Of a DNA stretch of 50,632 nt, positions 17,401 through 25,593 are shown in pieces. The notes beneath the pieces were generated by a model that was not told the DNA's origin, made no database searches, and saw nothing but the letters and a program-made list of their open reading frames with translations. How positions within the stretch are numbered: position 1 is the stretch's first letter; every line of letters starts with the position of its first letter. The position numbers and the translations under genes are program-made. The stretch covers positions 1-50,632 of the IMG/VR virus record IMGVR_UViG_3300018421_000045, one strand, 5' to 3'. The DNA comes from a virus.

Positions 17401-19715
17401 ATTCTTGGGCAAGTACATCTGTTGCAGATGCTCAGATCCGTTCAATTGAAGCTGGTTATAATGATATCAGATTAACCAGATATGATTCTGATAATGCTCA
17501 ATGGCGGATTGTTGTTGCTGGTAAAAGAGAAGATATATCATTAGCAGACTCAGCACAAACTCCTGTAAACTATACTTCATATGGCCACAGATCTTTTGCG
17601 ATTGCTGGTAGATATGATTTAAGAGATTCTGCAAATGGATGGGTGTCGGATATTGTATGGGAAAAACAATATCAAAGTTTAAGAAATGAAGCTTATGTTG
17701 AAGAAATTAATACTCTTCTATCAGAAGATTCCAATCAAAGAGAATGGTACTTAAATGAGCCTGATCATAATAACAATATGGGCAACAACCGTGTTATTAT
17801 GTTAGCCACTGGTCTTAATCTTGATAGTGACGCATCTAATAGTTTTGGTATGCTTTGGAGAAATGATACACTTGTTGCGGGTATAAATGATTCAGATGGC
17901 TCATTGTATTTTGCAAATACTCTTGGGCATATGGGCGAGGACTTTATTAATAAAGATATGGTTTGGGATCGTCTCGGTAAAAACTTTGTATTTGGTGGAA
18001 GTTCAACTTCGCACTCCTATGGCAGAGATGCTGTAATGTTTAGACAATGGAAAACTGGATTTGGAACAGGTGTATATCATACATCATATTCAACTTCAAA
18101 TGCTTATTATTATGATTCTAATCCCATTACTGCAATAAATGATACAGTTTTACAAAACAATACCACTGAAATATTGGACCCAACAATGTTTACTGTAAAC
18201 ATTGATACAAACAATATTTCAACAAGTGTATTGGATAAAACTTATTATAGCACGGAATATAATGGTTCATATGGTGCAAATGGTTTGTTTACTGGATTTC
18301 TTGGCATTGTAGAGTTGTCTGGTTTACAAGAATTTTTAAACACACCAAGATATCAAGAAGAAAGAAATAAAGGATATAATATCCACGCTGCAAATGAACT
18401 CTTTGAAATATACCAGATGTCGACGGTTGGAGATGCGACCGCGGACGATGGTAATATATTTGCTTACGATGTTATTAAATCTTCTGATAATGAATATTAT
18501 TATACAGGCGGCCAAATATCTGGTAATATGGCAAAGACTAATACTGGTCTTTCCGGTGTTTATGATTATTGGTTAGGTCAATTTAATATCGCAACAAAGG
18601 AATTTCGATTCTGGCAGAACGGATCTGCGGACGATGAAGAAATATATGCAATTACAGAATTAAGGGGTTCTACTCCTTCAAACTTAGTTGAAGATCCACC
18701 TGTTACAAATAATGGGTCTGTAAACGGTGTTGTTAGCTGGACTCCCGATACTGCGGGAACATATTACTATCAATGTGGCAATCATGCTAATATGAATGGT
18801 ATTATCACTGTTACTGATCAATCAAGTGGCACAGGAACCTATAACCTTAATGTTACATCAACATTTACCGGAGGAGCGTTGTATTGGGCAATTTCTGGAA
18901 CTGATAGAGCTACTACTCATAGCAGTGCTCTTAATCCAACCATTACAATGGATACCGGTGATACAGTTAATTTTAGTGTAAGTACAACTAGCAATAATCA
19001 CCCATTCTATATTCAGGTGTCACCCGGTATTTCACCAAAGGCAGGAAATATTGCAGTTGTAGGTAGATCAACTGGTGATCTCGCGGGGCCAGGCACAACT
19101 ATTGGTGGATATGATATTTTCTTAGGTATATTCAATCCTACTACATGGAGCGGAGAATATTATGTAAACGGTTCAGGGTTTAATGATAAAGCAATGAACG
19201 TACATGATATTGACGACACCATAGAGAATACACTAGCTATTGTATATACAACTTTTGGTAGTGTAAATGGTTCAGCAACATTTGGTTCTGAAGATATTGG
19301 GGTTATTACGTTTAACTATGCAACTGATACTTGGAGTCAAGGATATAATACTGGATCAGAAACCTCAGAAGAAATTGAACAAAATGGTAAGCCAAGTTCA
19401 AGATTACCAGACGGAAGAATCGGAGTTGTCTGCAATAGCGCCGGAGCCTTTGCTGATGATGCCAACACCTTTGGTCTAAAGGATATCGGATTAGGTATCT
19501 TTGATTTTGATAGTGACGGTTCTGGCAACTTTAATGGTTGGTCTAAATATCAAGTAGGATCCGGATCTTCTGATTTCTCATATAGCATAGATAACAATGG
19601 ATCTACATTCTTAGTAACAGGATATTCGGAAGCAACATGGGATAAAGAAGTACATGGTGTGTTTGTTGAATTCGACCCCGAAAGAGGGTTCTTAGCGAAG
19701 TCCGCAGGGAGTTAA
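14493..19715 (+). CDS. Giant multidomain virion protein with propeller-like and cupredoxin-like modules
   Basis: This 1740-aa protein has no family that explains its full length. Residues ~369-455 form a cupredoxin-like domain: RLKVGDTARW, HPLYIK, then YYYVCVVHSGMYGTIIV with His, Cys, His and Met in type-1 copper order. The middle (~650-1150) has repeated strands such as DYIVSGWTKNG, YLARLDSADNVIWSKRFG and RIVVAGKRED, like 'SBBP/delta-60' propeller repeats. Residues ~1399-1440 carry a C-terminal half of a cupredoxin (YYYQCGNHANMNGIITV), and ~1448-1511 carry an N-terminal half (ISGTDRATTHSSALNP, HPFYIQ), in swapped order. The C-terminal ~230 residues are again propeller-like. It is probably a large receptor-binding or tail-surface protein; the role is inferred only from context. 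Confidence 0.6.
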   Translation: MTIANLTQHYTLVDSDFLGLPVMHHISNDGYWYTYHPSDLTNNATLTGNAISPYQWDSALDIATASALSGEPEKMALDGTIAFIDETHNGSSLRYHGGCIQNIGTGVNDITNINEQDAFFFGHIGTWGDDGTQNGGLLEDDAFYWDRAYHTSAGADWEFYQYHKHLPSNYAQFDDGRLVWDADGYIRPADKQYGYLITIRATSGGSSYNVPLARIHTPSVGGAHNSHNDVTLPSTAGINYLAGGILKGSSNRFHAFYMDSSSTDGEWNVYSRTYTSSSGSFTPQVNYGSFDLATPTFVPYPGGNAQAEGIMSQYPMRVSAGHTFGSYVYWPTIMKAEVIDFGDLVVTANGGNLYQLNGTDRQAPGTLDGVANHPTVRLKVGDTARWAFANSGDASTHPLYIKTNNQTNTTGQAAGASGHGTQYITFTPQTAGTYYYVCVVHSGMYGTIIVEDIDDTYDTQIWRVTDANTISPGTLTRINMPWNFRSTPERPDVLITSVGTKLYVAGTGSLRGGADLYSAETLIDSTGSLYDEGQIVTNTVANDLRIHGFKYNATNTKFYTLLSGTQGTGTYSGKGLYSFDLAGGSFAGYDHLDYDVATGSFITKGPNTSGHIQYTHSNAEFVKKTTSEPEGITQGTSILQYDVASPIFFNKKEINTGAEEYYYQGIYLSDGRKCLVGRVEDNVQNTGLGGDLLLTIIDNENNSISYTYTAEGDDYITGVIEDVENNSLILSGYAKGELTSKGSQLVHGWGRNLKETADSADMSFTSLFKTNDNGFKLVGNDVRIKSPFLATYDENYNYTGAKYFSLGFDSDEIHTVTPLANHKDYIVSGWTKNGTLYKNGYLARLDSADNVIWSKRFGVSNNYSEITSHAVINNNGIDNIVTFLTNETNDDSSRGAGILSVINAANGDIATSKLMQFSNADFHINRIRPGRPNTGEFLFAGSDKTGNYRAPSWGIGNVNSSTLVDYVRHHSWASTSVADAQIRSIEAGYNDIRLTRYDSDNAQWRIVVAGKREDISLADSAQTPVNYTSYGHRSFAIAGRYDLRDSANGWVSDIVWEKQYQSLRNEAYVEEINTLLSEDSNQREWYLNEPDHNNNMGNNRVIMLATGLNLDSDASNSFGMLWRNDTLVAGINDSDGSLYFANTLGHMGEDFINKDMVWDRLGKNFVFGGSSTSHSYGRDAVMFRQWKTGFGTGVYHTSYSTSNAYYYDSNPITAINDTVLQNNTTEILDPTMFTVNIDTNNISTSVLDKTYYSTEYNGSYGANGLFTGFLGIVELSGLQEFLNTPRYQEERNKGYNIHAANELFEIYQMSTVGDATADDGNIFAYDVIKSSDNEYYYTGGQISGNMAKTNTGLSGVYDYWLGQFNIATKEFRFWQNGSADDEEIYAITELRGSTPSNLVEDPPVTNNGSVNGVVSWTPDTAGTYYYQCGNHANMNGIITVTDQSSGTGTYNLNVTSTFTGGALYWAISGTDRATTHSSALNPTITMDTGDTVNFSVSTTSNNHPFYIQVSPGISPKAGNIAVVGRSTGDLAGPGTTIGGYDIFLGIFNPTTWSGEYYVNGSGFNDKAMNVHDIDDTIENTLAIVYTTFGSVNGSATFGSEDIGVITFNYATDTWSQGYNTGSETSEEIEQNGKPSSRLPDGRIGVVCNSAGAFADDANTFGLKDIGLGIFDFDSDGSGNFNGWSKYQVGSGSSDFSYSIDNNGSTFLVTGYSEATWDKEVHGVFVEFDPERGFLAKSAGS

Positions 19716-19718
19716 TAA

Positions 19719-21926
19719 ATGGCAGCGTTAAATTTTCCAATCAACCCATCACATGGTGATACATATAGTACTAATAGCATATCATATTTTTATGATAGTG
19801 ATACTACATCTTGGGTTGCATCTACATTTATTGGCTATACTGGATCTCAAGGTTTTACGGGATCTAAGGGGTCGGGTTATACTGGATCTCAAGGTAACCT
19901 AGGATTTGTTGGATCTGTAGGTTTTACAGGATCTATTGGTTTTACAGGTTCTAGAGGTTATGGTGGATCTGCAGCTGCTCAGGGCTTAAAATACGAAGCC
20001 GATCCAAGTTCAACAACTGTTAACCAAGCCGCTAGTGGTTCTATTCGTTGGAACAATGCTACACTTACATCTGCCTCTCAGATTGGTATTCACAGAACAA
20101 GTTCAGATGGTCATGATAATATTAACTATTTAAATACCTTTGACGATTATGGGGGTACTACTGATCGTGGTTATCTAATGATAAGATCTGCAGATGCTAA
20201 CTCATCTGACTTTTTACTTTATAGAGTTACTGGAAATAGTACTTTCTCTAATAGTGTAATGTTGTTTGATGTTACATACCTTGGAGGTACAGCTGTATTC
20301 TCAGCAAATGAAGACACTATTTTATCTTATACCCATAGAGGTAATTCAGGCTTTGTGGGCTCACAAGGTGATCAAGGGTTTACAGGTTCACAAGGTCTCA
20401 GAGGATATTCTGGATCGTTAGGTTATTCTGGATCAGTTGGTGATAAAGGAGATATTGGATATACTGGATCACAAGGTAACCAAGGTGTGCCAGGTATTAG
20501 TGGTTCTGGAGGAGGTATATTCGGGCTTGTCGGTGAAAAGTCAGCAACTCCTGCTTCTGGAGATCAATTCTCATTTGGTAACGGTGCTACTGGTAATATC
20601 TATGGTGTAAAAATACCAGAAGATATGGTTCTTGAAGCTATCACAGTTACAACCCAAAATGCTGTAACAACTCCTATGAACATTTCTGTAAGAAGAGGTG
20701 GTGCTGCTATTGCACAGGCCCAAGTTGGCTTTGGTAATAATGATGTAAGAATATCAAATTTAAACGTATCAATAAACGCAGATGATGAAATTTCTATACG
20801 ATGCGAAACATCTTCTACTGGTTCGGGTGCAGTAATTGCAACTGCTTGGTTTACCACAAATGGAGCTAAAGGTTATACAGGATCTCAGGGTATTCAGGGT
20901 CCTCAGGGTCCTTTAGGTGATACAGGTTATACTGGATCTCAGGGTGTTATTGGTTATACTGGATCTCAGGGAGATATTGGTTATACAGGATCTAAGGGCG
21001 ATCAAGGTATTCAGGGACCTATCGGCTATACTGGTTCTCAAGGTATACAAGGTCTTCGGGGATATACAGGATCTCAAGGTATACAAGGTGTAAGAGGCTA
21101 CACAGGTTCTCAAGGTGTTATTGGTTATACAGGATCAAGAGGCTCAGACGGTACATCGATTGCAATTCAAGGGTCTGTTGCTACAACAGGTAATCTACCA
21201 AGTTCTGGCAACACAGCAGGTGATGCTTACATTGTTACAGCTAATGGTAATCTATATGTTTGGGATGGTTCTGCATGGATCGACGCAGGGCAATTTGCTG
21301 GCTATACTGGATCTCAAGGGGTAAGAGGTTATACTGGTTCTAAAGGTGATACGGGAGCTGGAGGCCCAGGAGGTGCACAAGGTCCTAGAGGATATACAGG
21401 TTCTCAAGGTATTCAAGGTCCTGGTGGTCCTGGAGGTCCTCAAGGCCCTAGAGGTTATACAGGATCTAGAGGTGCAACAGGACCAGGTGGCGGTACTGGT
21501 CCTCAAGGCCCTAGAGGTTATACGGGCTCTAAAGGTAATACGGGTCCTGGAGGTCCTAGAGGATATACAGGTTCTCAGGGTAATACGGGTCCTGGAGGCC
21601 CAGCGGGTCCTGGAGGTCCAGCGGGTCCTAGAGGTTATACGGGCTCTAAAGGTGATACAGGTCCTGGAGGTCCAGCTGGACCAGGTGGCGGTACTGGTCC
21701 TAGAGGTTATACGGGCTCTAAAGGTAATACGGGTCCTGGAGGCCCAGCGGGTCCTGGTGGTCCTCAAGGCCCTAGAGGTTATACAGGATCTAAAGGTTCA
21801 AACGGAACCAACGGCAGTGCTGGGCCTACAGGCCCTAGAGGATATACAGGTTCTAAAGGTGCCACAGGGCCGGCAGGTACTACATCAGCAGCTAAAGCTA
21901 TTGCTATGGCAATTGTATTTGGGTAA
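19719..21926 (+). CDS. Collagen-like tail fibre
   Basis: This 735-aa protein has a GGGAG ribosome site. It starts with a short docking segment ([15 protein letters not shown]...DSDTTSWV) shared with the C1q-like protein at 13146. Four collagen-like blocks of strict Gly-X-Y triplets, mostly GYTGSQG, alternate with globular inserts: ~90-205 (jelly-roll-like), ~268-382 ([12 protein letters not shown], beta-rich) and ~485-525 ([19 protein letters not shown]). The last block (~527-720) changes to Pro-rich triplets such as GPGGPAGPG. The end, [10 protein letters not shown], is typical of marine phage collagen-like fibres. Such regions form triple helices, here without host prolyl hydroxylation. The repeats make this gene prone to recombination and length change. 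Confidence 0.8.
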   Translation: MAALNFPINPSHGDTYSTNSISYFYDSDTTSWVASTFIGYTGSQGFTGSKGSGYTGSQGNLGFVGSVGFTGSIGFTGSRGYGGSAAAQGLKYEADPSSTTVNQAASGSIRWNNATLTSASQIGIHRTSSDGHDNINYLNTFDDYGGTTDRGYLMIRSADANSSDFLLYRVTGNSTFSNSVMLFDVTYLGGTAVFSANEDTILSYTHRGNSGFVGSQGDQGFTGSQGLRGYSGSLGYSGSVGDKGDIGYTGSQGNQGVPGISGSGGGIFGLVGEKSATPASGDQFSFGNGATGNIYGVKIPEDMVLEAITVTTQNAVTTPMNISVRRGGAAIAQAQVGFGNNDVRISNLNVSINADDEISIRCETSSTGSGAVIATAWFTTNGAKGYTGSQGIQGPQGPLGDTGYTGSQGVIGYTGSQGDIGYTGSKGDQGIQGPIGYTGSQGIQGLRGYTGSQGIQGVRGYTGSQGVIGYTGSRGSDGTSIAIQGSVATTGNLPSSGNTAGDAYIVTANGNLYVWDGSAWIDAGQFAGYTGSQGVRGYTGSKGDTGAGGPGGAQGPRGYTGSQGIQGPGGPGGPQGPRGYTGSRGATGPGGGTGPQGPRGYTGSKGNTGPGGPRGYTGSQGNTGPGGPAGPGGPAGPRGYTGSKGDTGPGGPAGPGGGTGPRGYTGSKGNTGPGGPAGPGGPQGPRGYTGSKGSNGTNGSAGPTGPRGYTGSKGATGPAGTTSAAKAIAMAIVFG
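21304..21867 (+). repeat. Collagen-like DNA repeat array
   Basis: In-frame Gly-X-Y coding repeats. The unit 'GGTTATAC(A/G)GG(A/C)TCT' coding GYTGS recurs about every 33-60 nt, separated by near-identical GGTCCTGGAGGTCC-type segments. The DNA identity is high enough for slippage or homologous recombination. It is a protein-coding repeat, not a CRISPR array. Confidence 0.85.
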
Positions 21927-21931
21927 ATAAT

Positions 21932-22321
21932 ATGGACTTCGGACAAAATACATATGCCGAAATGGAAAGTAGGGTATCGCTAAAGAACTTTACGGCAACA
22001 GATTGGATACTTGATACTGCATATGGTTCCCCTGGGAAATTAGTTCACCTTACTATAGCCAATGTTGATACCAATCAATTGGACCGGCAGATAAGTATTG
22101 TTGCTTCACAAACTAGAGGTGGAGTTTCTTCTGGTAATGTATACTTATGCCATGATTTTTGGATACCATGGGGATCCGCATTGGTTCTTGGTGGGAGGTC
22201 GGCTCCGTTGTATTTAGATCCAGGCACACAAAGTAATGACAGCACCGCGTTGAAATGGGTGACTTCAGAACCTAATAATTGTTTTCAATTTGCTATTGAA
22301 TGGTGGGAGGCAGATTCTTAA
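21932..22321 (+). CDS. Small virion beta-sandwich protein (LTIANVD type)
   Basis: This 129-aa protein shows the layout LVHLTIANVDTNQLDRQISI, then YLCHDFWIPWGSALVLGG, PLYLDPG and finally FQFAIEWWE. This order (LTIANVD strand, 'Y...IP.gs.L' strand, 'LDPGT', final strand with EE/WW) is common in small beta-sandwich proteins of marine T4-like virions. It is the first of seven small proteins with stop/start overlaps or short gaps. A decorating or fibre-connector role is inferred. There is no enzyme motif and no signal peptide. Confidence 0.55.
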   Translation: MDFGQNTYAEMESRVSLKNFTATDWILDTAYGSPGKLVHLTIANVDTNQLDRQISIVASQTRGGVSSGNVYLCHDFWIPWGSALVLGGRSAPLYLDPGTQSNDSTALKWVTSEPNNCFQFAIEWWEADS

Positions 22322-22743
22322 TGCCAATAAATGTATGGTCAGATAATACTGTAACAAAAATTAGATACAATTTTACCAACATGCCATCAGCAGAGGCACA
22401 AATTTTTAATTGGAGTGGGTCTAATTTTACAAGTGTACGAATATTTAATATGAGAGCCTACATGCTTGATGGTACAAATGGTTCGGGTCAAGACGCTTTT
22501 AATAGAATATATCTAGGTGTATATGGAGATGCAAGTAATCCGTATGCGAAGTTTTGGAGGTTTAATGGTCTTAAGATTTGGAGAGGACAAGTACATCAAC
22601 TAGTAAATAAAAACAATCCTATTCATATTACTACAGCAAGTGACTATGCTAACACTGGTCTAAATAATAACTGGAGAATGATGGGATATAAAGTTGGTAA
22701 TGAAAACATTCAACTAGAATGGACGGAGGAATGGTATGGTTGA
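22321..22743 (+). CDS. Small virion protein, hypothetical (paralog of 22736 gene)
   Basis: This 140-aa protein starts at the ATG overlapping the previous stop (TAATG) with GGGAGG 11 nt upstream; an in-frame ATG 21 nt earlier lies before that ribosome site. It has beta-strand-rich sequence including IYLGVYGDA, FNGLKIWRGQVHQLVNKN and PIHITTASDY. The 'FNGLxIxRGxxxxLxxKxxPIxI' stretch recurs in the next protein, so the two are duplicated genes. A role at the tail or fibre surface is inferred from the operon. No known family is recognised. Confidence 0.5.
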   Translation: MPINVWSDNTVTKIRYNFTNMPSAEAQIFNWSGSNFTSVRIFNMRAYMLDGTNGSGQDAFNRIYLGVYGDASNPYAKFWRFNGLKIWRGQVHQLVNKNNPIHITTASDYANTGLNNNWRMMGYKVGNENIQLEWTEEWYG

Positions 22744-23257
22744 TAGTTGGTTTGATAGAGGTGGTGCAACTTCTCCAGAAGGAAATGTACAACTTCGTAC
22801 GTATAGTGTTGGAATACCTATTCAGTCTGCTGGAAGTCCAACAAACCCAAGTAGGGTTATATATCCGGCCAGCCAAGTTTATAGAATTATAGGTATGTAC
22901 ATATGCAATAGAACAACTACAGAAGCTCCTACAATTGGAATGTGTTTGTATGGGCACACCACTAGTTATTCTAATTATGTAATTGTATTTAATGGTTTAC
23001 AAATAGCAAGGGGCAATACATACAACCTTGCTACTAAGGATGCACCTATAATGATAGTTAATCCACAGGCAAGGGAAAGCATTGCACCAATGCACCCTCT
23101 TTCCCGAAATAGCAGTGGATCAGGTTATGCTCCAAATAACATTAATTATGGTGATTCGTGGATGACCAGAAGGATAGGGTTCTGGTCAAATAATAGTACC
23201 TATAGTACAAACCTTGATCTTAATATTACATATGAAGGGTGGAGTTTTCCGTCATGA
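22736..23257 (+). CDS. Small virion protein, hypothetical (paralog of 22321 gene)
   Basis: This 173-aa protein overlaps the previous gene by 8 nt and has GGAGG close upstream (GGACGGAGGA). It shares with its neighbour the segment FNGLQIARGNTYNLATKD-API(M)I and a C-terminal strand block (LDLNITYEGWSF, where the neighbour has IQLEWTEEWYG). It is longer because of an inserted loop with MHPLSRNSSGSGY. It probably has the same beta fold after duplication and divergence. The function is unknown; a structural role is inferred from its position between fibre genes. Confidence 0.5.
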   Translation: MVDSWFDRGGATSPEGNVQLRTYSVGIPIQSAGSPTNPSRVIYPASQVYRIIGMYICNRTTTEAPTIGMCLYGHTTSYSNYVIVFNGLQIARGNTYNLATKDAPIMIVNPQARESIAPMHPLSRNSSGSGYAPNNINYGDSWMTRRIGFWSNNSTYSTNLDLNITYEGWSFPS

Positions 23258-23880
23258 GTTTTCCTGGGGAACCTATGTTTGCCGATTTAACAGAATACAC
23301 CGGCGCGAGAATGATAAGTGGTATTAGTAGAACTAATAACCTAACAACTGGTTTAAGTACAGACGCTTATACCTCTTTATTTACATTAACCGATATGCAG
23401 ACATCTCCATATTGGCCTGATGACTACCATAACAAGACAGGGGCTACATTTGATATCAGAGAATCGGCAGTTTGTATAACAACCGCGTCCGCGTGGATAG
23501 AAATTCCATCTTCCAGTACTACCATGGTATCGACGCCGTCCTTATATACATATCCCCCATGGGTGAAGATTGATATAGAATGGGGTATTTCTTCATCATC
23601 AATTTATCAAATTTCCGAACCACGATTTGCACTTCAATGGCCAACAAGTTATGATAAGCAAAGCCCAACTCAACTTTGGACTAATGAAGCGCCTGTTTGG
23701 GTTTTACCATCACGACACTCCATGAGTGCGACTGATCCGAATGCAGGTTCTTTGGCATCTGTAAACACGAGAGTTATAGCAAAGTTTTATACACCAACTG
23801 GCAGTTGGAGTAGTCGTATATCTGGTACGGCTTATGGGGTTGTAATGTGGAACGGTATAGTATTTCATAAATATACATAA
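23254..23880 (+). CDS. Small virion protein, hypothetical
   Basis: This 208-aa protein uses the ATG overlapping the previous stop (ATGA); GGTGGAG lies 9 nt upstream, and an in-frame GTG at 23239 coincides with it and is not preferred. The sequence is aromatic and beta-rich (SPYWPDDYHNKTGATFDI, PPWVKIDIEWGI, PRFALQWP, GVVMWNGIVFHKYT). The closing 'WNGIVFHK' strand recalls the 'FNGLxI' strand of the two upstream paralogs, so this may be a third, more diverged member. No enzymatic motif is seen. Confidence 0.5.
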   Translation: MSFPGEPMFADLTEYTGARMISGISRTNNLTTGLSTDAYTSLFTLTDMQTSPYWPDDYHNKTGATFDIRESAVCITTASAWIEIPSSSTTMVSTPSLYTYPPWVKIDIEWGISSSSIYQISEPRFALQWPTSYDKQSPTQLWTNEAPVWVLPSRHSMSATDPNAGSLASVNTRVIAKFYTPTGSWSSRISGTAYGVVMWNGIVFHKYT

Positions 23881-23890
23881 GGATATTTTT

Positions 23891-24265
23891 ATGACACAAT
23901 ATATAAATCAGGTTACTGATTGGAATTTTGGATATTATATTGGCGCTATTACTAATGGTGCTCACCAACGTATATTTAATGCGGCTAATACAGGTGTTGT
24001 TGATTGGGTTGATGGTATTATAAATTTGACCTTTGCCAACACTTATCAATCTAATACAACGGAATACATATACATATATACAAAAATTGGGGGAACAACG
24101 CGTTATTTGATTTATAATCAAGAGCTACTCCCATACGAAACATTTACACCCTTTAGTTTTAATAACCCTTTATGGATTGGTGGTAATAATACGTCAAATG
24201 AACTCTGGGCCTATACTACTAGTGGTTATGTACCATATTATACCAGTTACATTTTTATAGAATAA
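23891..24265 (+). CDS. Small virion protein, hypothetical
   Basis: This 124-aa protein lies 10 nt after the previous stop with AAGGA nine bases before the ATG. It is rich in aromatic residues and Thr/Asn (ITNGAHQRIFNAANTGVV, YIYIYTKIGGTTRYLIYN, PLWIGGNNTSNELWAY), with alternating beta strands and an 'ExFTPFSFNNPLWIGG' segment. It resembles the small beta-sandwich proteins around it in size and composition but has no clear paralog. Its role is unknown; virion or fibre accessory is inferred. Confidence 0.45.
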   Translation: MTQYINQVTDWNFGYYIGAITNGAHQRIFNAANTGVVDWVDGIINLTFANTYQSNTTEYIYIYTKIGGTTRYLIYNQELLPYETFTPFSFNNPLWIGGNNTSNELWAYTTSGYVPYYTSYIFIE

Positions 24266-24275
24266 TGGAAATACA

Positions 24276-24791
24276 ATGGCTTTAACTTGGAAACCAATTA
24301 CAAAATATGGTAAAATAACTGCTCAGGGGTTTGCCCAAGGCCGCAGCTATGTGAACTTGATAACCACGGATGGTACTGCATCAAATCCTTTTTATTTTGT
24401 AACACATTTCGCTATTGGCACAAATGAACTTAATACGAGCGAAGCACCTGTTACTCTTCACCCAAGAATATTTTTACGCATGGGTCAAGGCTCTAACTAT
24501 GGTTCAGGTGGAGGTGGATATGATATGATTTTCGATTATGGAAATGATCAAACGTATAACTCTCAGGTCTCTGCACTCTATAGTAGAAGTGTACATACAT
24601 ATCAAGATAACAGTAGTTTAATGAGAACCTTAATATCAAGGGAGAATGCATTTTTTCTTAGTGGACCAAATAATTATATAAAATTTGCAATGCATCATGA
24701 AGTTTCTGGTAGAGTTTTTAGTTATGTTTTTTCTTATGTTGAATGTTTAGCTAGCTCTAATATTACTTATAACGGGGATTGGACGTTCTAA
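24276..24791 (+). CDS. Small virion protein, hypothetical
   Basis: This 171-aa protein starts 10 nt after the previous gene with GGAAA as a weak ribosome site. It is beta-rich with a GSGGGGYDMIFDYG loop in the middle and a C-terminal strand GRVFSYVFSYVECLASS. It shows no motif of a known enzyme. It ends in a TAATG overlap with the next gene, so expression is probably coupled. Fibre-cassette membership is the only functional hint. Confidence 0.45.
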   Translation: MALTWKPITKYGKITAQGFAQGRSYVNLITTDGTASNPFYFVTHFAIGTNELNTSEAPVTLHPRIFLRMGQGSNYGSGGGGYDMIFDYGNDQTYNSQVSALYSRSVHTYQDNSSLMRTLISRENAFFLSGPNNYIKFAMHHEVSGRVFSYVFSYVECLASSNITYNGDWTF

Positions 24792-25585
24792 TGACTTTTT
24801 TAACAAGTAGAGGTGGAAAAGTATATCACCCTGGTGTGCAAGGTACAGTTTCAGGTCACGGTCAGGATATACCGGCATATCATGCTGGGGCTGAACATCC
24901 AGGAGTATATGACTTTGCCGCGATTTTTAGCCAGGAATCAAATAATAACGAGACTGATGTATTTAGAGGATGGTCAGCTGGTAAAACTGGACTTGGTCCT
25001 ACTCCGGGATACTATGATGGTATTCTAGGTAGCTCAACTACTAATTCAGGTAACACTACCCCGCAACCAGTTGGTATTTACTATAGAAGATCCCTTTTAG
25101 GATATGTTATTCCCGCAGCAACAATTCAAGCTGCGATTGCACAATCTGCTCAAGGATGTACAATTTCAGGTATAGGTTTTTATCAAAGTAGAGGTGTTAG
25201 TGCTTCCTATAGTCCCCTACCCAACTACGCTGTGGCAATGGCCCATTTGCCAAACGGTGGACACACATCAAGTGCGTTTGATACAAACCGTACAGATTTT
25301 ACAACGGTAAAAGCACAACATAGTTTAGCTATAACAGCAACTGGTCAAAAAAGAATTGCATTAGATACAAACTTTAATTATAATGGGAACGACGCTCTTT
25401 GTATAATTTTTGCATGGGGTCAATGCCCTACCAACTGGACTAGCAATGGTCCTCTTGTGTATACAGCAACCACCGCGGGTACTCTTTATTATTCGTGGAC
25501 TGATGGTTCTGGTACTTATTTGGTTACTAATACGGGGTCATCCCAAAACACCACCCGGCCATATTTTGAAATTCTAGTTGCATAG
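24791..25585 (+). CDS. Virion beta protein with 'FNYNGNDALCIIFAWG' domain
   Basis: This 264-aa protein starts at the ATG overlapping the previous stop (TAATG); a TTG 12 nt upstream is in frame but less likely. Residues ~95-264 show GIYYRRSLLGYVIPAATI, QGCTISGIGFYQS, FNYNGNDALCIIFAWGQCP, GTLYYSWTDGSGTYLVT and TRPYFEILVA. Similar 'f.YnGsdNLlI.feW' patterns occur in surface adhesins and phage proteins with a jelly-roll fold. The N-terminal ~90 residues are Gly/His-rich (HPGVQGTVSGHGQDIPAYH). An adhesive or structural role is inferred. Confidence 0.5.
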   Translation: MTFLTSRGGKVYHPGVQGTVSGHGQDIPAYHAGAEHPGVYDFAAIFSQESNNNETDVFRGWSAGKTGLGPTPGYYDGILGSSTTNSGNTTPQPVGIYYRRSLLGYVIPAATIQAAIAQSAQGCTISGIGFYQSRGVSASYSPLPNYAVAMAHLPNGGHTSSAFDTNRTDFTTVKAQHSLAITATGQKRIALDTNFNYNGNDALCIIFAWGQCPTNWTSNGPLVYTATTAGTLYYSWTDGSGTYLVTNTGSSQNTTRPYFEILVA

Positions 25586-25593
25586 GTAAAAAA

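Noticed and set aside
20340-21140. Short spaced DNA repeats resembling a CRISPR array
   Set aside because: Repeats stay in one reading frame, encode Gly-X-Y triplets and have unequal, non-unique spacers.
21252-21767. 171-codon antisense reading frame over the collagen-like block, rich in Arg-Thr
   Set aside because: Its repeats are a mirror of the GYTGS repeats on the + strand; low-complexity shadow with no ribosome site.
21346-21930. 194-codon + strand frame inside the collagen-like gene
   Set aside because: Repetitive shadow (EVIRALKV-type) created by the Gly-X-Y DNA repeats.
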